A stretch of 64,000 nt of DNA from CAZCTC01 sp964501335. GTDB lineage: Bacteria > Chloroflexota > Anaerolineae > B4-G1 > SLSP01. The stretch is from NCBI GenBank assembly GCA_964501335.1, contig CAZCTC010000014.1:1-64000 (forward strand), in the 5' to 3' direction. Below the pieces are notes generated by a model that saw nothing but the letters and a program-made list of their open reading frames with translations, searched no databases and was not told where the DNA came from. Of this stretch, positions 49,384 through 58,449 are shown piece after piece (within the stretch, counting starts at the first letter, position 1; each line of letters opens with the position of its first letter). A program made the position numbers and the translations under genes.

Positions 49384-50010
49384 TCAGGCCCAACCCAGAT
49401 TCCGCCCCTTTCGGCGGCCGGCAGGTACGATCTTCACCGCTTGATGCCCCAAATCCGATTCCTCATGGGATTCATGATCGTGATCGTGGTCGTGAGAACA
49501 CCCATGCTCGTGATCGCACGACGGAGAATGGCTGTGCGCCCCGGCCAGGACTTCTCCAGCCGTTTGTGAAGCGCCGTTCCCATCCGCATCAACCGGCATC
49601 TGCAACTGGCGACCAATGGCCGCCGCAACCCCTCCCCGCACATAAGCGCTGTCGGAAAACTCCGCGCCCAGACTGTCGTTGAGATCCGCCAGATCCGCAT
49701 CGGTAGCCCCGGCCGCCCGGCGCTCGATCAACTCCCGATAGGCATCGCTGCGAAAGGCCCCTTCCGCCTGCTCCAGCCAGCCGGACTCTTTGATCGAACG
49801 GGCAATCGCCTGGGAATTTTCCGTATCCTTAACATTAAGCTCATTGCGCGGAGCACTGGCTTCCCGCATCACCACGCCGACTTTTGAAATCAGGCGTTCC
49901 ACTTCTTGATGACCGCAGCCCGGGCAGGCTGCCGGTGCCTCTCCAATTCGCCGCGCCAGATAGGTGAAATGGCCGCCACAGGCAGGGCAATAATACTCAT
50001 AGATTGGCAT
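49384..50010 (-). CDS. FmdB-type zinc-ribbon protein with His-rich tail
   Basis: The 208-residue product begins MPIYEYYCPACGGHF and has a second CPGC pair (CPGCGHQEVERL), the FmdB/CxxC_CxxC_SSSS zinc-ribbon pattern. It is much longer than the usual ~80-110 residues. A helical middle follows, and a C-terminal His/Asp/Glu stretch (HSHSPSCDHEHGCSH, then DHDHDHESHEESD) that resembles metal-chelating tails of nickel and zinc chaperones. The start is set by AAAGGAG upstream. It may act in metal-dependent regulation or storage; a real target is not visible. Confidence 0.75.
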   Translation of the reverse strand: MPIYEYYCPACGGHFTYLARRIGEAPAACPGCGHQEVERLISKVGVVMREASAPRNELNVKDTENSQAIARSIKESGWLEQAEGAFRSDAYRELIERRAAGATDADLADLNDSLGAEFSDSAYVRGGVAAAIGRQLQMPVDADGNGASQTAGEVLAGAHSHSPSCDHEHGCSHDHDHDHESHEESDLGHQAVKIVPAGRRKGRNLGWA

Positions 50011-50151
50011 AATTTGATGCTCCTTTGACCACAATCCCCGGCAGGGTCGCCAGGCAGCGATTCAGTATACCTTGCTTTCCTAAAGGGGCAAGCCTTTCTC
50101 AGCTTCTTATGTCATCTTTTCGGCCCCCTCGAACGCCTCCAAAAATGACGA

Positions 50152-50895
50152 TTATCGGCCCCCTTCTTCACATACCTGCACCAATCGGCCCGTTGCATCC
50201 GAATGGACCTCGATCACCATATCCCCGGATCGCACCAGCACCCGATACCCCGGCATGACCAGCTCCATGCAGGCTTGATCAGGGCGGGCACATCCCATAC
50301 AGGAATCCGGCCATTGCACCGGCTCCACCTGATCGACCGTCAACTGTTTGGCCTCAATTCCACTCCAGGTCGCCGCCGCCTGCAAAGCCGCCTCTTTGAC
50401 CGCCTCGACCGCCTTGTCGGCAGCCGGAACCGGAGCGCCGTCAGCTCCGGTCGTACAAATCACAAAAAAGGAAAGCGCCCCATTGGTACGGATATCGATC
50501 TCCTTACCCCCGGCATCTTTGTAGATCACCCGCCAGCCCGGCGTGATCACCTGAGCGTAAAACATTCCGGGCTCCGGGCAGCCCAGGCTCGCATCCGACC
50601 ATTCCACCTCTTCGGCTGAAACCACCGTCAGCTCAGTCGCCGCCACGCCCAGCTTCTGCGCCACCCGTGACAACAGTTGCTCGCCTACCCCGCCCCCAGA
50701 CGAAACCGGTTGTTCAGGATTGACCGCCACCGTGGGGGTAGGCCGGCCACCTCCCACCGAAGCATCATCCCGGGCCGGCGTGGCCACAACGGAATTCAAC
50801 GGAGACACCGGCGAAATCGTCGGTGCCGGCGTTCCACACCCCGCCAACAGCGCCATCGCCAACAAACATCCACCCCAACGTACCATGGTCTTCAT
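50152..50895 (-). CDS. lipoprotein with duplicated ~55-residue module
   Basis: The 247-residue product has a lipoprotein signal peptide with lipobox LLAGC (Cys at residue 20) and a Ser/Pro-rich linker. Two similar modules follow: VVSAEEVEWSDASLGCPEPG through GWRVIYKDAGGKEIDIRTNG, and VDQVEPVQWPDSCMGCARPD through GYRVLVRSGDMVIEVHSDAT. Each pairs a WxDxxxGC motif with a GxRVxxxxxGxxIxxxT/S strand. It is an extracellular lipid-anchored protein of unknown role. AGGAGG precedes the ATG. Confidence 0.75.
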   Translation of the reverse strand: MKTMVRWGGCLLAMALLAGCGTPAPTISPVSPLNSVVATPARDDASVGGGRPTPTVAVNPEQPVSSGGGVGEQLLSRVAQKLGVAATELTVVSAEEVEWSDASLGCPEPGMFYAQVITPGWRVIYKDAGGKEIDIRTNGALSFFVICTTGADGAPVPAADKAVEAVKEAALQAAATWSGIEAKQLTVDQVEPVQWPDSCMGCARPDQACMELVMPGYRVLVRSGDMVIEVHSDATGRLVQVCEEGGR

Positions 50896-51221
50896 TATCG
50901 ATTCCTCCTGAATTTCAAATAGAGTTTTTTGTTGATGTTTTGGTGCGCATCAGAATGCGCACCAAAACATGGCCTTTTGTCCTGAAAACAGGCCCGTCTA
51001 AGGTGCGACGCACTTTCTATCCCGAGAACCACCGATGCAAACCGGACCCATCTGAAGGCAAGCTGCCTGTCCTTGCAAGATCAGAATGCGTTGCACCTCT
51101 TTGGAAAATCACCCGCACCTGTCACTTTCCCCTTAAGATATGCCGCGCTGGATGGAGAGAGAGTTTTTTGTTTGTGTTTTCGGCAGCCTCAGAAGGCTGC
51201 CGAAAACACAATTTTAGAATA
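50896..51221. repeat. intergenic region with two family hairpins
   Basis: ATGTTTTGGTGCGCAT (50935-50950) and its exact complement (50955-50970), loop CAGA; and TGTGTTTTCGGCAGCCT (51173-51189) with its exact complement (51194-51210), loop CAGA. Both have GAGTTTTTTG flanks on the left. The two stem cores differ at most positions yet each is perfectly paired. The 200 bases between them hold no gene. Confidence 0.85.
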
Positions 51222-51746
51222 TCACCCCTGCGCCAGCACTTCCCGCGCCGCATCCAGCACATCGGCATCCAAAACCTGTTGGGCTTCTGCTTCCGGAATA
51301 TATTCGTTTCCATGTAAAAGGAAACCATCATACACATTGTCGTAATCGAAGGCCAGCAGCATCCACCGATGAAGCCCGATCGAATCTCCCCAAAAATCAT
51401 CGCTACCCACTAAAAACGTACGAGCATGAAAATAAGTTTCACTGTAGATCTTTTTGGCCCCTTCTTCCGGCGTCACCTCGCCGGCCACGATCCGTCCCGC
51501 CCAATAACGGATTATAATCCGCACGCTCTCCTGCCACGTCGGCAGCGTCAGCCCCAGTTCCTGCATTGCCCGCTCAAAATAAGCGGCCATTTCTACCCCA
51601 TTGCAACGATCCGGATTTTCCCCCGCCAGCCAGCTCAAATGCAAGGAATCATACCCCTCCACCAAACCCTGGGTACCGATTTCAATCAAATCATAGCTGT
51701 TATAGTACCCCAACACATACTGAGCCATCACCACCTGAAAATCCAT
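51222..51746 (-). CDS. hypothetical protein, paralogue 1 of a tandem pair
   Basis: The 174-residue product starts at an ATG with AAGGAGG upstream; a longer frame enters the neighbouring paralogue and is rejected. It begins MDFQVVMAQYVLGYYNSYDL and contains LGLTLPTWQESVRIIIRYWA and IVAGEVTPEEGAKKIYSETY. It is soluble, acidic and mostly helical, without Cys pairs or catalytic motifs I recognise. It resembles the small stand-alone proteins often found as immunity or housekeeping orphans, but this is a guess. It is 13 bases after its paralogue. Confidence 0.7.
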   Translation of the reverse strand: MDFQVVMAQYVLGYYNSYDLIEIGTQGLVEGYDSLHLSWLAGENPDRCNGVEMAAYFERAMQELGLTLPTWQESVRIIIRYWAGRIVAGEVTPEEGAKKIYSETYFHARTFLVGSDDFWGDSIGLHRWMLLAFDYDNVYDGFLLHGNEYIPEAEAQQVLDADVLDAAREVLAQG

Positions 51747-51759
51747 AACCGCCTCCTTT

Positions 51760-52290
51760 TCAAACCGCGTTCCCTTGCGCCAGCACATCTCGCGCCGCAG
51801 CCAACACATCGGCATCCACAATTTTCCGAAAATCCGCCTCAGAAATGGGCTCTCCATCATCACCCAGCCAATACTCATTCCATTCATCATAGCTATACAC
51901 CAGCCACATCCACCGCTCAACTCCTAATGCTTTCCACAACGGGTCCATATCACTTAAAAACATCAGGGACTGATAATAAGTTTCATCCGCGGCTTTTCTG
52001 GCCCCTTCTTCAGGCGTCACCTCTCCCGCCACGATCCGTTCCGCCCAATAGCGGATTATAATCCGCACGCTTTCCTGCCAGGTCGGCAGAGTCAGCCCCA
52101 GTTCCCGCAAAGCCCGTTCAAAATACTCCTTGACTTCTTCCCCATTACAAAAACGTGGATTCTCTCCCGCCAGCCAGCGCAGATGCAAGGAATCGTAACC
52201 CTCCACCAAAGCCTGAACGCCAAACTCAATCAGATCCGCGCTGTCAAAATTCCCCAACCCATACTGAGCCATGACTACCTGGAAATCCAT
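51760..52290 (-). CDS. hypothetical protein, paralogue 2 of a tandem pair
   Basis: The 176-residue product is clearly homologous to the 51222-51746 protein: MDFQVVMAQYGLGNFDSADL, EGYDSLHLRWLAGENPRFCN, LGLTLPTWQESVRIIIRYWA and IVAGEVTPEEGARK are shared with few changes. The C-terminal third diverges more (WKALGVERWMWLVYSYDEWN), so that part may carry the specificity. GGAGG precedes the ATG. The pair is probably co-transcribed. Confidence 0.7.
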   Translation of the reverse strand: MDFQVVMAQYGLGNFDSADLIEFGVQALVEGYDSLHLRWLAGENPRFCNGEEVKEYFERALRELGLTLPTWQESVRIIIRYWAERIVAGEVTPEEGARKAADETYYQSLMFLSDMDPLWKALGVERWMWLVYSYDEWNEYWLGDDGEPISEADFRKIVDADVLAAARDVLAQGNAV

Positions 52291-52508
52291 CGCTGCCTCC
52301 TTTCAGTTGGCCCGGAAAACAAGCGAAAAAACCCCTTTTGGCGGGATGAAAGCACCCCCGGGCCCCTGCGAACGCAGGGTATAATTCTAAAACATTTCGC
52401 ATTCAATGTCTACAACAAAACACAAAAATATAAAAATTTATGCTCCACTTGCTCTTCCTCATTCCCTTAGGTATAATCACTCTCAACAAAAGCATGGAGT
52501 GAGAAAAA

Positions 52509-53432
52509 ATGAACAATCCGCTGCTTACCCGACATCTCGCGGGCAGTATCCGCCGGCCGCGTTTCTTTGTGCTGCTAACGCTCTACCTCATGGCCGGATT
52601 GATTGTAATCTTACTCTTCTCCTCCGTCCTCCTTACCTCCAGCTATTCTTCCTATATCTCCATGCAAGAAATCTTCAACCAGGGCCGCTCACTCTACTGG
52701 ATCACAACCTTCCTGCTGTTGCTGGCCGTTATGATCTTCCCACCCCAAAGTGCCCTGGGCGCCATCGCCGGGGAACATGAACGCCGCACCTTCGACCTCC
52801 TGCGCACCACCACCCTCAAATCCAGCGAATGGATCATGGGAAAAATGGCCAGCGCCCTGCTTACCGGAACACTCTATCTCTTCGCTCCGCTCCCCTTTGT
52901 CATCCTCAGCTTCTGGTTGGGCGGCATCAGCTTTGTCGAGCTGGCGATCACCTACTGGTTGCTCTTCTTAAGCATGGTGTTGAACATGTCGCTGGCCATG
53001 GCCATTTCCGCCACCTGCCGCAAAACCAGCACCGCCAACACCATCTTCTACGGGCTGAACTTTGCCTCCCTGCCTCTTATCGGTCTCGGTTCAGCTCTGG
53101 TTTCCTTCTTTAACAATGTATGGACAACCACTACCGTCACCCCCCTCCCTTACTGGTTGGAAGGTTTCGTAGAAAATATCTGGGTTCCGCTTTCCGGGAT
53201 CCACCCACTCACCGCCACCATCGTCAGCGAAACCATTAATCAGACCCAAAACTCCATCTTCCTGATCACCCTCCCGGTCTCTCATCATGACAAAGGACTA
53301 TGGGGGCTGCCGGTCGATGCAACCATTACGATGCCCACTCCCTGGATCTTCTTCTCAGTCTTCGCACTGATTATGATTCTCCTCTTGTTACGGTACGCGG
53401 TCGTGGAGATTTCAACCCTCCCACGCCGCTGA
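52509..53432 (+). CDS. ABC-2 type transporter permease
   Basis: The 307-residue product has six predicted membrane helices and the ABC-2 cytoplasmic coupling segment GAIAGEHERRTFDLLRTTTL. It starts NNPLLTRHLAGSIRRPRFF, typical of gliding-motility or daunorubicin-type ABC permeases. No ATP-binding partner is next to it; the gene upstream is on the other strand, so the ATPase must be elsewhere or the gene is an orphan. It is 25 bases before the DUF4175-like gene and likely co-transcribed with it. Confidence 0.8.
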   Translation: MNNPLLTRHLAGSIRRPRFFVLLTLYLMAGLIVILLFSSVLLTSSYSSYISMQEIFNQGRSLYWITTFLLLLAVMIFPPQSALGAIAGEHERRTFDLLRTTTLKSSEWIMGKMASALLTGTLYLFAPLPFVILSFWLGGISFVELAITYWLLFLSMVLNMSLAMAISATCRKTSTANTIFYGLNFASLPLIGLGSALVSFFNNVWTTTTVTPLPYWLEGFVENIWVPLSGIHPLTATIVSETINQTQNSIFLITLPVSHHDKGLWGLPVDATITMPTPWIFFSVFALIMILLLLRYAVVEISTLPRR

Positions 53433-53457
53433 TACCAGCCCTATGGGAGATAAAATT

Positions 53458-55050
53458 ATGGATTCACTACTTGAAAGAGAACTGGCCCGGCTCACCCGGG
53501 CTTTCCAAATATATGTGGCGAGCCGGGGAGCGGCCTGGGGCATCCTCGCAGCGCTAACGATCAGTCTCCTGCTCGCCCTGCTCATCCGGATCATCCCGCT
53601 CTGGCATCTCACCCCCGTCTTGATCGCCGTCCCGATCCTCTTGCTTCTCGGTCTGAGCCTCGGCTTCGCCCTGGGCTGGATCTGGCCGCGATCTCCATTA
53701 AGCCGCCTGCGCCGCCTGGATCGCCGGCTCAACCTGGCCGATCGGCTGACCACGGTCTGGGAACTGAGCCAGGGAAAAATCCAGGCGCCGGCCGCCATCG
53801 CCGCCGCCCAGACCAACGAAACGCTGGAATCCATTCGGAACCTGGATCCTCGATCCGCCTTTCCGATCCTGCCCTCCCGGCCCCATTTGATCGCCGCAGG
53901 GCTGCTCTTCCTGGCACTCCTGCCCGCCCTCTTCCTGCCCAATCCGCAAGAAGCAGCGCTCTATGCCCGCGAAGCCCAAATCCAGGCCGCCCGGGAAGAA
54001 GCAGAACGACTCACTCAAACAGCACAGGTCTTACAAACGGTCCCGGAACTGGATCCCGAACGCCGGCAGGCCGCCCTCCAGGCCCTGGAACAGGCTATCG
54101 CCGCCTTGAACGATCCCCAGGCCTCCCCCGAATCCCGACAGGCCGCCCTCACCGAAGCCGAACGCCGGCTGGCCGAACTGCGCAATCCTGAAAATGCCGC
54201 CCGATCCGAAGCACTGCAACGCGCAGCCCCCCAATCCGACTCTGAAGTGGTCCAGCCGTTGAGCGAAGCGCTCCGCCAGGGTGATATGAAAAGCGCCGCA
54301 GATTATCTCAACAGCCTCTCCGGCACAGAAGGCCGGCCCTTGACCGCCCAGGAGACCCGGGAACTCGCCGACGCCCTGGAACAGATGGCCGACAATCTCC
54401 AGCAAAGCGACCCGGAACTGGCCAATCAATTCCGAGACGCCGCCCAGAAAATCAACAACGGCGACATCGAAGCCGCCCGCGAAGCGCTGAAAAACACAGC
54501 CGAAACGCTCAACGATGTCAACCAGCAGGCCGCCCCGGAACAGGCCCTGGAGCAGGCCCAGGCCCAGCTCCAGACTGCCCAGGAACAACTGGGACAGAAC
54601 AACCAGCAACAGGCCTCCAATTCACCACAGAACGGTCAACCGGGAAACAACAGCCAACAGCCCGGCCAGAACGGTCAGCCCGGAAACAACAGCCAGCAAC
54701 CCGGCCAGAACGGCCAGCCCGGCAATAACGGCCAATCTCAGGGCAACGGCAATGGCCAGGCCCCCTCCGGTCAAAGCGGCCACCACGAAGACAGCGGCAG
54801 CAGTAACCCCTATGGAGAAACCAGCGCCCCGCGCATAGACGACCAGAGCGGCCAGGTCACCATTCCCCGCCAGGCAACCGAAGATATGGAAGGAAAACCG
54901 ACCACCGGGCAGGTCAATCAGGCCCAGGTACCCTATCGTGAAGTCTACGGCAACTACTCTGCCGCCGCTGAAGCAGAACTCTCCCGTCGAGCCCTGCCGC
55001 CGGCAATCCGGGCTTATATCCGCAGCTACTTCGACGGCCTCGATAATTAA
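53458..55050 (+). CDS. membrane protein with coiled coil and Gln/Asn-rich repeats
   Basis: The 530-residue product has helices at about 25-45, 48-70 and 135-155, then a long Ala/Glu/Gln-rich coiled coil (about 160-390). A 13-residue tandem repeat follows (consensus NGQPGNNSQQPGQ, about three copies at 395-435, encoded by 39-bp units), then a tail ending PPAIRAYIRSYFDGLD. The layout resembles DUF4175-type proteins found next to MoxR/VWA modules. GGGAG precedes the chosen ATG. The role is unknown; coupling with an ABC permease suggests an envelope function. Confidence 0.7.
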   Translation: MDSLLERELARLTRAFQIYVASRGAAWGILAALTISLLLALLIRIIPLWHLTPVLIAVPILLLLGLSLGFALGWIWPRSPLSRLRRLDRRLNLADRLTTVWELSQGKIQAPAAIAAAQTNETLESIRNLDPRSAFPILPSRPHLIAAGLLFLALLPALFLPNPQEAALYAREAQIQAAREEAERLTQTAQVLQTVPELDPERRQAALQALEQAIAALNDPQASPESRQAALTEAERRLAELRNPENAARSEALQRAAPQSDSEVVQPLSEALRQGDMKSAADYLNSLSGTEGRPLTAQETRELADALEQMADNLQQSDPELANQFRDAAQKINNGDIEAAREALKNTAETLNDVNQQAAPEQALEQAQAQLQTAQEQLGQNNQQQASNSPQNGQPGNNSQQPGQNGQPGNNSQQPGQNGQPGNNGQSQGNGNGQAPSGQSGHHEDSGSSNPYGETSAPRIDDQSGQVTIPRQATEDMEGKPTTGQVNQAQVPYREVYGNYSAAAEAELSRRALPPAIRAYIRSYFDGLDN

Positions 55051-55375
55051 AAAGTCTCTCTGTACGGTTAGCCCGAAAAACCAAACAAAAAACTCTCTCT
55101 GTCTGCACAGCGCGGCGCTTTTTACCCGGAAGGCACCTGTTGCAGGACACAAAAACGGTTCTTAATCTATACAAATGAACAATCGCGCAGGTCAAAAAAG
55201 CCCGTGTTTTTGCGCGCTTTCTGAAGCGCGCAAAAACACAAACAAAAAAAACTCTCTCTGCCTGCACAGCGCGGCGCTTTTTACCCGGAAGGCACCTGTT
55301 GCAGGACGTAAAAAAGCTGACCGCAGGTCATCTACCAGTTATACTGGCTACATTTTCATGAAGGGGGAAAACTTT
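55051..55375. repeat. intergenic region with two tail modules and a family hairpin
   Basis: Tail modules at about 55092-55190 and 55248-55320 share CTCTCTCTG, GCACAGCGCGGCGCTTTTTA, CCCGGAAGGCACCTGTTGCA and GGACRYAAAAA. Between them is GTGTTTTTGCGCGCTT (55204-55219) and its exact complement (55224-55239), loop TCTG. No gene is seen; an in-frame extension of the following gene through this repeat is rejected. Confidence 0.85.
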
Positions 55376-56710
55376 ATGAGCCACGATCTGATCACCCGCG
55401 CCCGCGAAGACGGAGTGCGCTTTATCAATCTTCAATTCACCGATATTTTGGGCACCATCAAAAGTGTCACCATCCCATCTTCCCAACTGGAAAACGCCCT
55501 GGAAAACGGCATCTGGTTCGACGGCTCCTCCATCGAAGGCTTTGCCCGCATCTATGAAAGCGACATGGTGCTGATCCCCGATCCCGATACCTATCGGATC
55601 CTGCCCTGGAGCACCGCCGAACGACGCCGCGCCCGCATCATCTGCGATGTCTACGGCCCGGACGGGCAACCTTCTCCCAGCGATCCCCGCTCCGCCCTGA
55701 AACGGGTCTTGCAGCGGGCCACCGAACGGGGTTATATCTACAACACCGGCCCCGAACTGGAATTCTTTCTCTTTAAACACACCAACGAATCACTTTCTAC
55801 CCGCCCCGTTCCCCATGATGTCGGAGGCTATTTCGACTTCTCACCTCGCGATGAAGCCCAACGAGTCCGCAGCGAAATTGTCCTGGCCCTGGAGGCCATG
55901 GATATCGAGGTCGAAGCCAGCCATCACGAAGTCGCCACCGGACAACACGAAATCGATTTCCGCTATGCAGACGCCCTTACCAGCGCCGACAATGCCGTCA
56001 CTTTCAAATATACCGTGCGGGCCATCGCCGAAGCCCATGGCCTCTACGCCAGCTTCATGCCCAAGCCCATCTACGGCATCAATGGATCGGGAATGCACAC
56101 CCACCAGAGCTTCTCCAGCCTCGAAGGCCGCAACCTCTTCTATGATGCCAACGATCCCTATCATCTCTCCCGTCTGGCCTACGCCTTTGTCGCCGGGCAG
56201 CTCAGCCATGCCCGGGCCTTTTCAGCCGTCGTAGCTCCCACCGTCAACAGCTACAAACGTTTGACCCCCGGTTATGAAGCTCCGGCTTACATCTGTTGGG
56301 CCCATCGCAACCGCTCCGCCCTGATCCGGGTTCCCGCCACTCGCGCGGGGATGGAAAAAGCCACCCGCATCGAACTTCGTTGTCCCGATCCCAGCACCAA
56401 TCCTTATCTGGCCTTCGCCGTCATGCTGGCCTCAGGCCTCCATGGTATCGATCAAAACCTCACGCCCCCCGGACCGGTCAACGAAGATGTCTTCGACTTC
56501 ACCGAAAACGATCTGCAAAAACGCTCCATCGGCGTCCTGCCCGGCACCCTGGCCGAAGCATTGGACGAAATGGAAAAAGACCCCCTGATTCAAGATGCCC
56601 TGGGTGAAACGATCTTCCGCGCCATGCTGCGGGCCCGCCGGGCCGAATGGGAAGAATACCGCATTCGGGTCACGCCCTGGGAACTGGAACGCTATCTGGA
56701 GACCGCCTGA
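55376..56710 (+). CDS. glnA: glutamine synthetase type I, short form
   Basis: The 444-residue product shows GS-I motifs: WFDGSSIEGFARI, NTGPELEFFLF, SGMHTHQSF, APTVNSYKRLTPGYEAP, NRSALIRVP and RIELRCPDPSTNPYLAF. Its length fits the GSI-alpha class, and the adenylylation-loop Tyr is absent (NEDVFDFTENDLQ). AAGGGGG precedes the ATG at 55376. It is clearly different from the 472-residue enzyme at 46477, so the two are old paralogues, perhaps with different control or different amine substrates. Confidence 0.95.
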   Translation: MSHDLITRAREDGVRFINLQFTDILGTIKSVTIPSSQLENALENGIWFDGSSIEGFARIYESDMVLIPDPDTYRILPWSTAERRRARIICDVYGPDGQPSPSDPRSALKRVLQRATERGYIYNTGPELEFFLFKHTNESLSTRPVPHDVGGYFDFSPRDEAQRVRSEIVLALEAMDIEVEASHHEVATGQHEIDFRYADALTSADNAVTFKYTVRAIAEAHGLYASFMPKPIYGINGSGMHTHQSFSSLEGRNLFYDANDPYHLSRLAYAFVAGQLSHARAFSAVVAPTVNSYKRLTPGYEAPAYICWAHRNRSALIRVPATRAGMEKATRIELRCPDPSTNPYLAFAVMLASGLHGIDQNLTPPGPVNEDVFDFTENDLQKRSIGVLPGTLAEALDEMEKDPLIQDALGETIFRAMLRARRAEWEEYRIRVTPWELERYLETA

Positions 56711-56761
56711 AATACCTGCATCAGCAGCAACTCACGTTATCTGATTCCTTGGAGGATTTTC

Positions 56762-57211
56762 ATGTCTGAAAACGCCCAATCCATTACCTACCATGCCGCC
56801 GGCGGCGTCGTCGTTGATGAATCCCGAGCGCATGTCCTGGTTTTAATCCGCCCGGCCCGCGATGAAATCCGCCTGCCCAAAGGCCACATGGAGCCGGGAG
56901 AAATCCCGCAGGAAACGGCCCTTCGCGAAGTGCGCGAAGAGACCGGCTATGCCGACCTGGAAATCCTGACCGATCTGGGAGAACAGATGGTCGCTTTCGC
57001 CCATGAAGAACGCGCCATCCTGCGCATTGAACATTATTTCCTGATGGAAATCCGCTCACGAGAAGAGGTCGAACGGCCTACCGGCGATACCGCCCAGTTC
57101 TTCACCTACTGGGCCACCTGGCAGGAAGCCGCCCAAAATCTCACCTTTGCAGCCGAACAGGAATGGCTGCAACGAGCCCAAACCGCTCTGGCTCGCGGCA
57201 ATGTCGCCTGA
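56762..57211 (+). CDS. Nudix hydrolase
   Basis: The 149-residue product has a complete Nudix box (GHMEPGEIPQETALREVREE, then TGY), so it hydrolyses a nucleoside diphosphate linked to another group. The Ala/Gly-rich N-terminus (HAAGGVVVDE) is typical. GGAGG lies 9 bases upstream. It overlaps the endonuclease III gene by 11 bases. The pair suggests nucleotide-pool cleaning plus base excision repair. Confidence 0.92.
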   Translation: MSENAQSITYHAAGGVVVDESRAHVLVLIRPARDEIRLPKGHMEPGEIPQETALREVREETGYADLEILTDLGEQMVAFAHEERAILRIEHYFLMEIRSREEVERPTGDTAQFFTYWATWQEAAQNLTFAAEQEWLQRAQTALARGNVA

Positions 57212-57887
57212 TCTTACACGCCAGGAATGTGCTCGGGAAGTGGCTCGCCGGCTGACCACGGTCTACGGCGAGCCCTCCGGGCTTCCCCATCAAGACGGCC
57301 TCTCCGAACTGGTTTGCACCATCCTCAGCCAGAACACCAACGATGTCAATCGCGACCGGGCTTTCGCTCAACTGAAAGCGCACTTCCCTACCTGGGAAAG
57401 CGTTCGCGATGCTCCGTTATCCGCAATCGTGACGGCAATCCGGCCTGCCGGTCTGGCCGCCACCAAAGGCCCGCACATCCAGGCGGCTCTCCAGCGCATC
57501 ACGCAAGAACAGGGAAAACTCTCTCTGGAATTTCTGAAAACGCTGCCGCTGGAAGAAGCCCGCAGCTGGTTGACCGGGCTGGAAGGCGTAGGCCCCAAAA
57601 CCGCAGCCATCGTCCTGCTCTTTGCCTTCGGTCGCCCGGCTTTTCCGGTCGATACCCACGTCCATCGAGTCACGCTGCGCCTGGGACTCATTCCCCCCGG
57701 CACCTCCCGGGAAGCCGCGCACCGCCTATTGGAAAATCTCTTTGCTCCAGAGGCCTACTACCCGGTCCATATCAATCTTATCACCCATGGCCGGCAGGTC
57801 TGCCAGGCCCGTCGCCCCCATTGCTCCGTCTGCATTTTGACAGAAATCTGCAATTATTACCAGGAAGAGTATCATGAAAGCATCTAA
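57201..57887 (+). CDS. nth: endonuclease III-like DNA glycosylase
   Basis: The 228-residue product has the helix-hairpin-helix LEGVGPKTA with the catalytic Lys (K133), the catalytic Asp in FPVDTHVHR (D151) and a C-terminal [4Fe-4S] site with spacing C-x6-C-x2-C-x5-C (C201, C208, C211, C217). These define a bifunctional glycosylase/AP-lyase for oxidised pyrimidines. The ATG at 57201 overlaps the Nudix stop; an upstream in-frame start is inside the Nudix gene. Confidence 0.92.
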   Translation: MSPDLTRQECAREVARRLTTVYGEPSGLPHQDGLSELVCTILSQNTNDVNRDRAFAQLKAHFPTWESVRDAPLSAIVTAIRPAGLAATKGPHIQAALQRITQEQGKLSLEFLKTLPLEEARSWLTGLEGVGPKTAAIVLLFAFGRPAFPVDTHVHRVTLRLGLIPPGTSREAAHRLLENLFAPEAYYPVHINLITHGRQVCQARRPHCSVCILTEICNYYQEEYHESI

Positions 57888-58449
57888 AGCATTCCCCCTA
57901 TTGGTCTACCGCGAAGCCGTAAAAAGCTGGGGCGGCCCCTCCTTCTGGATGATCCCCGCTGGCGGGCTCCTCTGGTGGGCTTTATCCACCGATCCCGAAA
58001 CCAGCCCGCTGGCCTGGCTCAGCATCGGCATCTCGATCGTGGGACTATTGATCTTCATCTACACCCGATTGGCTCGCAACGCTTGCGTGCGCTGCTATGA
58101 AGATCACTTCACAATCTACACCCCCTTCTACCCCATTGCCATCTCCTATGGCCGTGTCACCATGATCCGGCCCTCGGAGTTCAAAATGATCTTTCCCCTG
58201 GAAAAGGAAAAGGAAATCCGCATCAACATCTTTCGCAGCCTGTGGACAAAAACTGCGATCCTCGTCGATGTCAAAAGCTACCCATTACCCTTCTGGTGGC
58301 TCAAACTATGGGTCTCGCCCTACCTTCTCAATCCCAAAGGCAACGGCCTGGTCCTGCTGACCGAAGAATGGATGACCCTCTCCCGTCAATTAGGCGATGC
58401 CCGTAGCAATTGGGCTGACGCAGTCCGCCGCCGTCGCAATGCTCAATAA
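57874..58449 (+). CDS. small membrane protein with PH-like region
   Basis: The 191-residue product has two helices (about 24-38 and 47-66) and then a beta-rich region (VRCYEDHFTIYTPFYPIAIS, then YGRVTMIRPSEF) similar in layout to bacterial PH-like (bPH) domains. It overlaps the nth gene by 14 bases and is probably in one transcript with it. No function is known. Confidence 0.65.
   Translation: MKASKAFPLLVYREAVKSWGGPSFWMIPAGGLLWWALSTDPETSPLAWLSIGISIVGLLIFIYTRLARNACVRCYEDHFTIYTPFYPIAISYGRVTMIRPSEFKMIFPLEKEKEIRINIFRSLWTKTAILVDVKSYPLPFWWLKLWVSPYLLNPKGNGLVLLTEEWMTLSRQLGDARSNWADAVRRRRNAQ

Noticed and set aside
57147..57200. Upstream start for the endonuclease III gene
   Set aside because: It lies wholly inside the Nudix gene and adds residues not typical of the family; the start at 57201 gives the usual overlap.
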